Assembly (NCBI RefSeq): GCF_003184185.1
Contig: NZ_QHJG01000011.1
Location: forward strand, 58,047 to 122,046
Reading direction: 5' to 3'
DNA: 64,000 nt
Origin: Legionella qingyii
GTDB taxonomy: Bacteria; Pseudomonadota; Gammaproteobacteria; Legionellales; Legionellaceae
The notes under the pieces were generated by a model. It was not told the origin of the DNA. It ran no database searches and worked only from the letters and a program-made list of their open reading frames with translations. Of this stretch, positions 60,279-64,000 are shown one piece after another (position 1 is the stretch's first letter; each line of letters begins with the position of its first letter). The translations under genes and the position numbers were made by a program.

Positions 60279-61951
60279 ACCTATATGCTGCATAACAAAA
60301 TATATACCGCGAACGCGATCAATCAAATAGTGAAACCTTACGGACCGTTGATCTAATAGGAGGAGTCGGTCGCGGTTGTCTTTTCCACTCGCCGGTTCTC
60401 GTCTCACCTGTTGGAAACGAAGGCGTTCAATGTGGTAGGTTATGCAGGTGGAGTTGCGGGTAGTTGGGACAACGCCTTGTTTGATTTTTGTCATTACATG
60501 GCGATTAGGTCCAATTTTGCCTACAAAATCTACACCGATAACTAGGCGTTGTTCCACTACAACAAAGGCCCGTCGAGGAACTAATAGGCGTTTCACATCT
60601 ACTTTTCTTATTTGGTAAAGAAGAAAATGTTTTAGTCCGTTTACTCGCAATACAACGTTTGTCGTCGGAAAAACAACGAAGTCCTGTCTTGCAGGTTCGA
60701 GAACTAAAGTTAAAATGCTGTCGTGTTGTCTTAATGCATTACCGCGGGCTGGTCGTCGTTAATTGCCATTGAGAATCACCTTGTTTATCACTTCCTGAGT
60801 TACATTTTTTTCTCAAATAAAAATGATTTCCGTCGATAGAATAGCTACATTTAATATTTTAACAATTGTTCCCGTCGTTACTTACCTGACCTATAAACTT
60901 ATGGGTCAATAATGCGTCGAGTGGGTTTCTTCTATTCAGTTCGCATAAAGTACAACCGAGTATATGACCACGAAGAATAAGTCTTGGGCCTTTTGTGGCG
61001 ATAGTTTTTCATTCGAAATCGCTATACTTATTTCGTTTAGACCTACACCTATCATTTCCGCCAACCTAACGATACGTTGTTGTAATGAAAAATTCGCGGA
61101 CCCAAGGACGTCGTTTACGCTTATTGTTCAAAATATGTGCTCGACGGTTACTACTAATATGATAACCACGACACTCGTTCGGCTAATGGGAATTTGGGCT
61201 TCTCGTTTGTTGACAACCAAGGTTTAACATATAACCAGGTCTTTAATGCTCGCACAATTTTCTCTAACGAGGTAGTGACCTAGAATGACAACTAATACCG
61301 TACAATACCAAAAATAGAAGCAATAATAAAAGCAACTACTTTTGTTAAATATTAAAGTAACCGTTGACCCCAACCAGATAGCATAATCAATGACATAACT
61401 AATTTGACCGTAAAATGGCGAATAGTCGCCGGTCGATATTTAGTTACCGACCATACGCATTTAACGTTGGGTTTAACGTTCGCGATGCACTCGCAATACC
61501 GCTACTATTTCGATTTTAGTCGGTTCGCTGATACCTTAACATGTCCGTCCTTTTCCATTTAGGAAATCCGCCAACAAACGGATATAACTAGGTTTAAGGT
61601 CATAAATAACGAGATATAACCCAAGATAACCTTTCACAACTCGATTCTGTTCGAGGTAAATAGAAAACCTAATTTCTAAACCGGAGTGGACTAGGAATAG
61701 TACATAACGGTTATTAGTACCCCCGATGGTACGACTAAGTTGTTTTTAACTTAGGACGCGGAGGTCTAGGTTACGTTCGTTTTCACTACTACAAAAATGG
61801 CCACAATAAATGACGAAATAAGACCTTAAAGGGTCGGCCAAACCAAGACATAACCTATCACTTATTATGGAACAGGTATAACGTTGTTACCATGTAATGT
61901 GCATTTATAAGTCTACTTTTTGGTCGGTTTTTTGAACAAGGTCGATTTATT
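60278..61951. other. yidC: Mirror-read (C): membrane protein insertase YidC
   Basis: C-read from 60278, 557 residues, normal for gammaproteobacterial YidC. It begins MDIRRIVLYMALALVSLSLW (first membrane helix), followed by a Pro/Gln/Thr-rich linker and the large periplasmic domain, and ends KKLVPAK. It inserts membrane proteins with or without SecYEG. The mnmE start abuts its stop. Confidence 0.96.
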
Positions 61952-63316
61952 TACTGATGTCTTTGATAGCATCGATATCGATGGGGTGGACCTTCTCCAC
62001 CCCATCCTTATTAGGCTAATAGGCCAGGTCTTCGTATGAGATAACGGAAAAGAGAGTTACCATTGTTTAGTAATGGTGGTGCGTACCGATGAAAAACGAG
62101 GAAAATAAGTAAAACGTTGTTACTCGTGCGGGTCGTTGAACTATGAGACTAACTAGTTCCCTATTACTAAATAAAATTTCGCGGAGTGAGAAAATGACCC
62201 CTTCTACAACAACTCTAAGTTCGCGTGCCGAGCGGACAACACGAACTATACGACTGATTTCATACATAAGTAAATCCCCGAGCGAACCGTGCCGGTCCCC
62301 TCAAAAGGCTCGCACGCAAATATTTACTATTTTAACTAAATTGAGTTCGACTTCGATAACGACTAAATTAAGTTCGGTCAAGCGTTTGGCGACGCGCTTA
62401 CCGCAATTTCAGTAATGTCCCACTTAAGAGTTTATTTTATTTATTCAATTTACTTTTCTAATAAATGAACGCAAATATACAACTTCGTCGTTATCTAAAA
62501 GGTCTTCTTCTTTAACTAAAGGAATTACTGCCATTTCAGCGCGTAAACGATGTGCTATAAAATTGACTTAATCTACTTTAGGCAAGGGTTCGGTTAGTTC
62601 CTCAATAAAATGCACTCCCTAACAGACATCACTAACGACCTTCTGGATTACGTCCGTTTAGTTGCAATTAATTAACAAACCGCCCTGCGCTACACCGATA
62701 TCAATGACTCTAACGACCGTGGTGAGCACTATAATACGCGCTTGTATAAAATAACCTACTGTAGGGGGAGGTGTAATAACTATGACGGCCAAATGCACTC
62801 AGACTACTATAACAGCTTTTCCTTCCCTAATTTTCTCGGACCGTTCTTAACTTTTTCCGACTAACACAAAATGACCAGCAACTACATTTACTAGACCTTG
62901 TGGTAGTAATAAATTGATTCCTTTAATCTTGGCGGAACGGTCGCCTTCAAGGCTAATAATGACAGAAGTTATTTTAACTGTGGAATCCAGTGGCACGAGT
63001 GTGTTTGTTAGTACTATAGATAGAAAGACGTTTTAGTCCACTTCCTTAACTACCGAATTTCGTTCATTATTTTGTGCAACATCCGATAGTTGGATTGCTT
63101 CCTTTAAAAGAACGGTCTTCTGCCGTAAACGTCCGTAACCTACTTCGTTTTTTTAATGAAAGCTGTCCGGTCGTTGTTAACCGTCTCGTAGCACGACCTC
63201 TCAATGACCGTCTTCTGAACGCAGACCGTGTAGTTTCAGATACGCTTTATTGTCCGCTCAAATCAAGCCTACTGAATAATCCTGCGTAGAAAAGGTCGAA
63301 AACATAACCGTTTATT
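61952..63316. other. mnmE: Mirror-read (C): tRNA modification GTPase MnmE
   Basis: C-read from 61952, 454 residues, identical in length to E. coli MnmE. N-terminal TTETIVAIATPPGRGGVGIIR, folate-binding domain with FTGEDVVEIQAHGS, G domain VVIAGRPNAGKSTLIN, DTAGLRE and NKID, and the C-terminal FCIGK with the essential cysteine. With MnmG it builds the wobble uridine modification of tRNAs. Last gene of the rpmH cluster. Confidence 0.98.
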
Positions 63317-63532
63317 TAACTAACTATCCGACAAATTAAAACGACCTGTGTTTGGCGGCGTAATAATTCAAAAAATAAGAGTGAAAAAGTGGGGTTTCAC
63401 TAGAAATGTCGATATTTGTGAAAGAAATGACAAAACTTTGTAATACAATTTTTTTGTTTGTCTTTATAGAACAGTTTTGGTAACAGGTTACTATTGCATA
63501 TTCAGAATGACAGATAAAAAACACTCCACCAG

Positions 63533-64000
63533 TACCGAGTAAGTTTTGTATTACGCCTAGAATCATTGCTATTCTTGAGCAAAAAATACGTTGAATTATT
63601 CTTACTCGAATTCTGACATCTCCTATAACTTGCAGCACGACTATTCGAGCCAATAGGAAAATAAAATCTTTTAGTTTTTAGAGAACTTCGACTTAAGTGG
63701 GTTTACAAACGTCACGACGTTTTCGCTTTTTTTCTTCTATTACTTCGAAAAACCTACATGACAATGATAACGCGATGGGACAATCTCTGGAAGGTATTTC
63801 GTATAAGAGTCATGTCATTTCTTCTTCTAATATTTTTTTATTTCGTTGTTTAATTCTTGGCTAACAATTTTTTCCATGTTCTCCTACGGTTTCGTCTCCT
63901 TCTCAAGTAGCTTAGTGACTTTTTGTCAAAAGAATTGTCAAAAGTATTAAACTACTTACGTGGTAATGTAGACAGGGTCTAAGCACTAATACACCGAATA
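63533..64000. other. Mirror-read (C): unknown protein, truncated by window edge
   Basis: C-read from 63533 (GAGGTGG upstream) to the end of the window, 156 residues without a stop. Lys/Glu-rich and helical, possibly coiled coil; no signal peptide and no recognised family. A promoter-like TTGTCA-17-TAACGT lies about 50 bases upstream. Its divergence from housekeeping composition suggests a genus-specific protein. Confidence 0.7.

Larger units (their letters stand above)
1..64000. other. Whole window is a reversed (not reverse-complemented) sequence
   Basis: Literal six-frame reading gives only short open frames (longest 150 codons) with no recognisable family. Reading the same text backwards, or complementing it without reversing, gives more than 45 recognisable bacterial proteins end to end. 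Intact start codons, Shine-Dalgarno sites, ATGA overlaps and stops fall where expected, for example the rpmH, rnpA, yidD, yidC, mnmE chain at 59584-63316. Chance cannot produce this. All entries below are mirror-read and none is a gene of the molecule in the stated polarity. Confidence 0.99.

Noticed and set aside
1..64000. CRISPR arrays, rRNA operons, insertion sequences
   Set aside because: No regularly spaced direct repeats, rRNA-like blocks or transposase genes were seen in the literal or mirror reading. tRNAs were not scanned for exhaustively.
1..64000. Exotic genetic code or non-coding chromosome as explanation for missing long frames
   Set aside because: Simple reversal restores standard-code genes throughout, so no unusual biology is needed.

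Overview
MAIN RESULT: the window is written backwards. Taken literally (5'->3' plus strand and its reverse complement) it has no credible gene. No open frame exceeds about 150 codons in 64 kb, start codons lack ribosome-binding sites, and hairpins carry their T-runs on the wrong side. If the string is read from right to left without complementing it, or from left to right complemented without reversing it, it becomes a dense, ordinary bacterial chromosome segment. No biological process reverses DNA without complementing it, so this is a property of the file (handling error or deliberate reversal), not of an organism. As literally stated, the molecule would encode nothing listed below.

Because the mirrored content is unmistakable, I annotate it, but every mirror-read item has strand '.' and type 'other' (inverted repeats, which are literally present, are 'repeat'). 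Notation: 'R-read' = given text read right to left, uncomplemented, so the gene starts at its HIGH coordinate. 'C-read' = given text complemented base by base and read left to right, so the gene starts at its LOW coordinate. To recover the natural sequence, reverse the string: natural position = 64001 minus given position.

The mirrored content is the replication-origin region of a Legionella-like gammaproteobacterium. It is AT-rich, with the rpmH-rnpA-yidD-yidC-mnmE cluster divergent from dnaA-dnaN-recF-gyrB, plus a Legionella-type major outer membrane protein, a PagP/Rcp-type palmitoyltransferase, a ProA-type M4 protease and several effector-like proteins of unknown function.

Layout in given coordinates. 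1-5.3 kb: outer membrane protein, motY, pyrC, rnt, peroxiredoxin, glutaredoxin, sodB. 5.4-12.3 kb: argD, a second aminotransferase, a hybrid histidine kinase, a protease-like membrane protein. 12.3-20.9 kb: coq7, phosphate and amino-acid transporters, pagP, a DUF962 protein, rlmL, yjgA, a TauE-type permease. 21-28.2 kb: M4 and S28 proteases, pirin, tdk, a TlpA-like protein. 28.3-37 kb: the most interesting accessory block, a ThiF-nitroreductase fusion next to a 2000-residue fatty-acyl-AMP-ligase/NRPS lipopeptide synthetase and a decayed desaturase. 37.3-43.9 kb: hflX, a 1476-residue coiled-coil protein, hfq. 44-49 kb: an unknown protein and the arginine-to-putrescine genes aguB-speA-aguA. 49.2-51.6 kb: uridine-kinase-like and S53 protease genes. 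51.8-64 kb: gyrB, recF, dnaN, dnaA, origin region, rpmH to mnmE, and a truncated unknown gene. I recognised no rRNA, tRNA, CRISPR array or insertion sequence in either reading, although I did not scan exhaustively for tRNAs.
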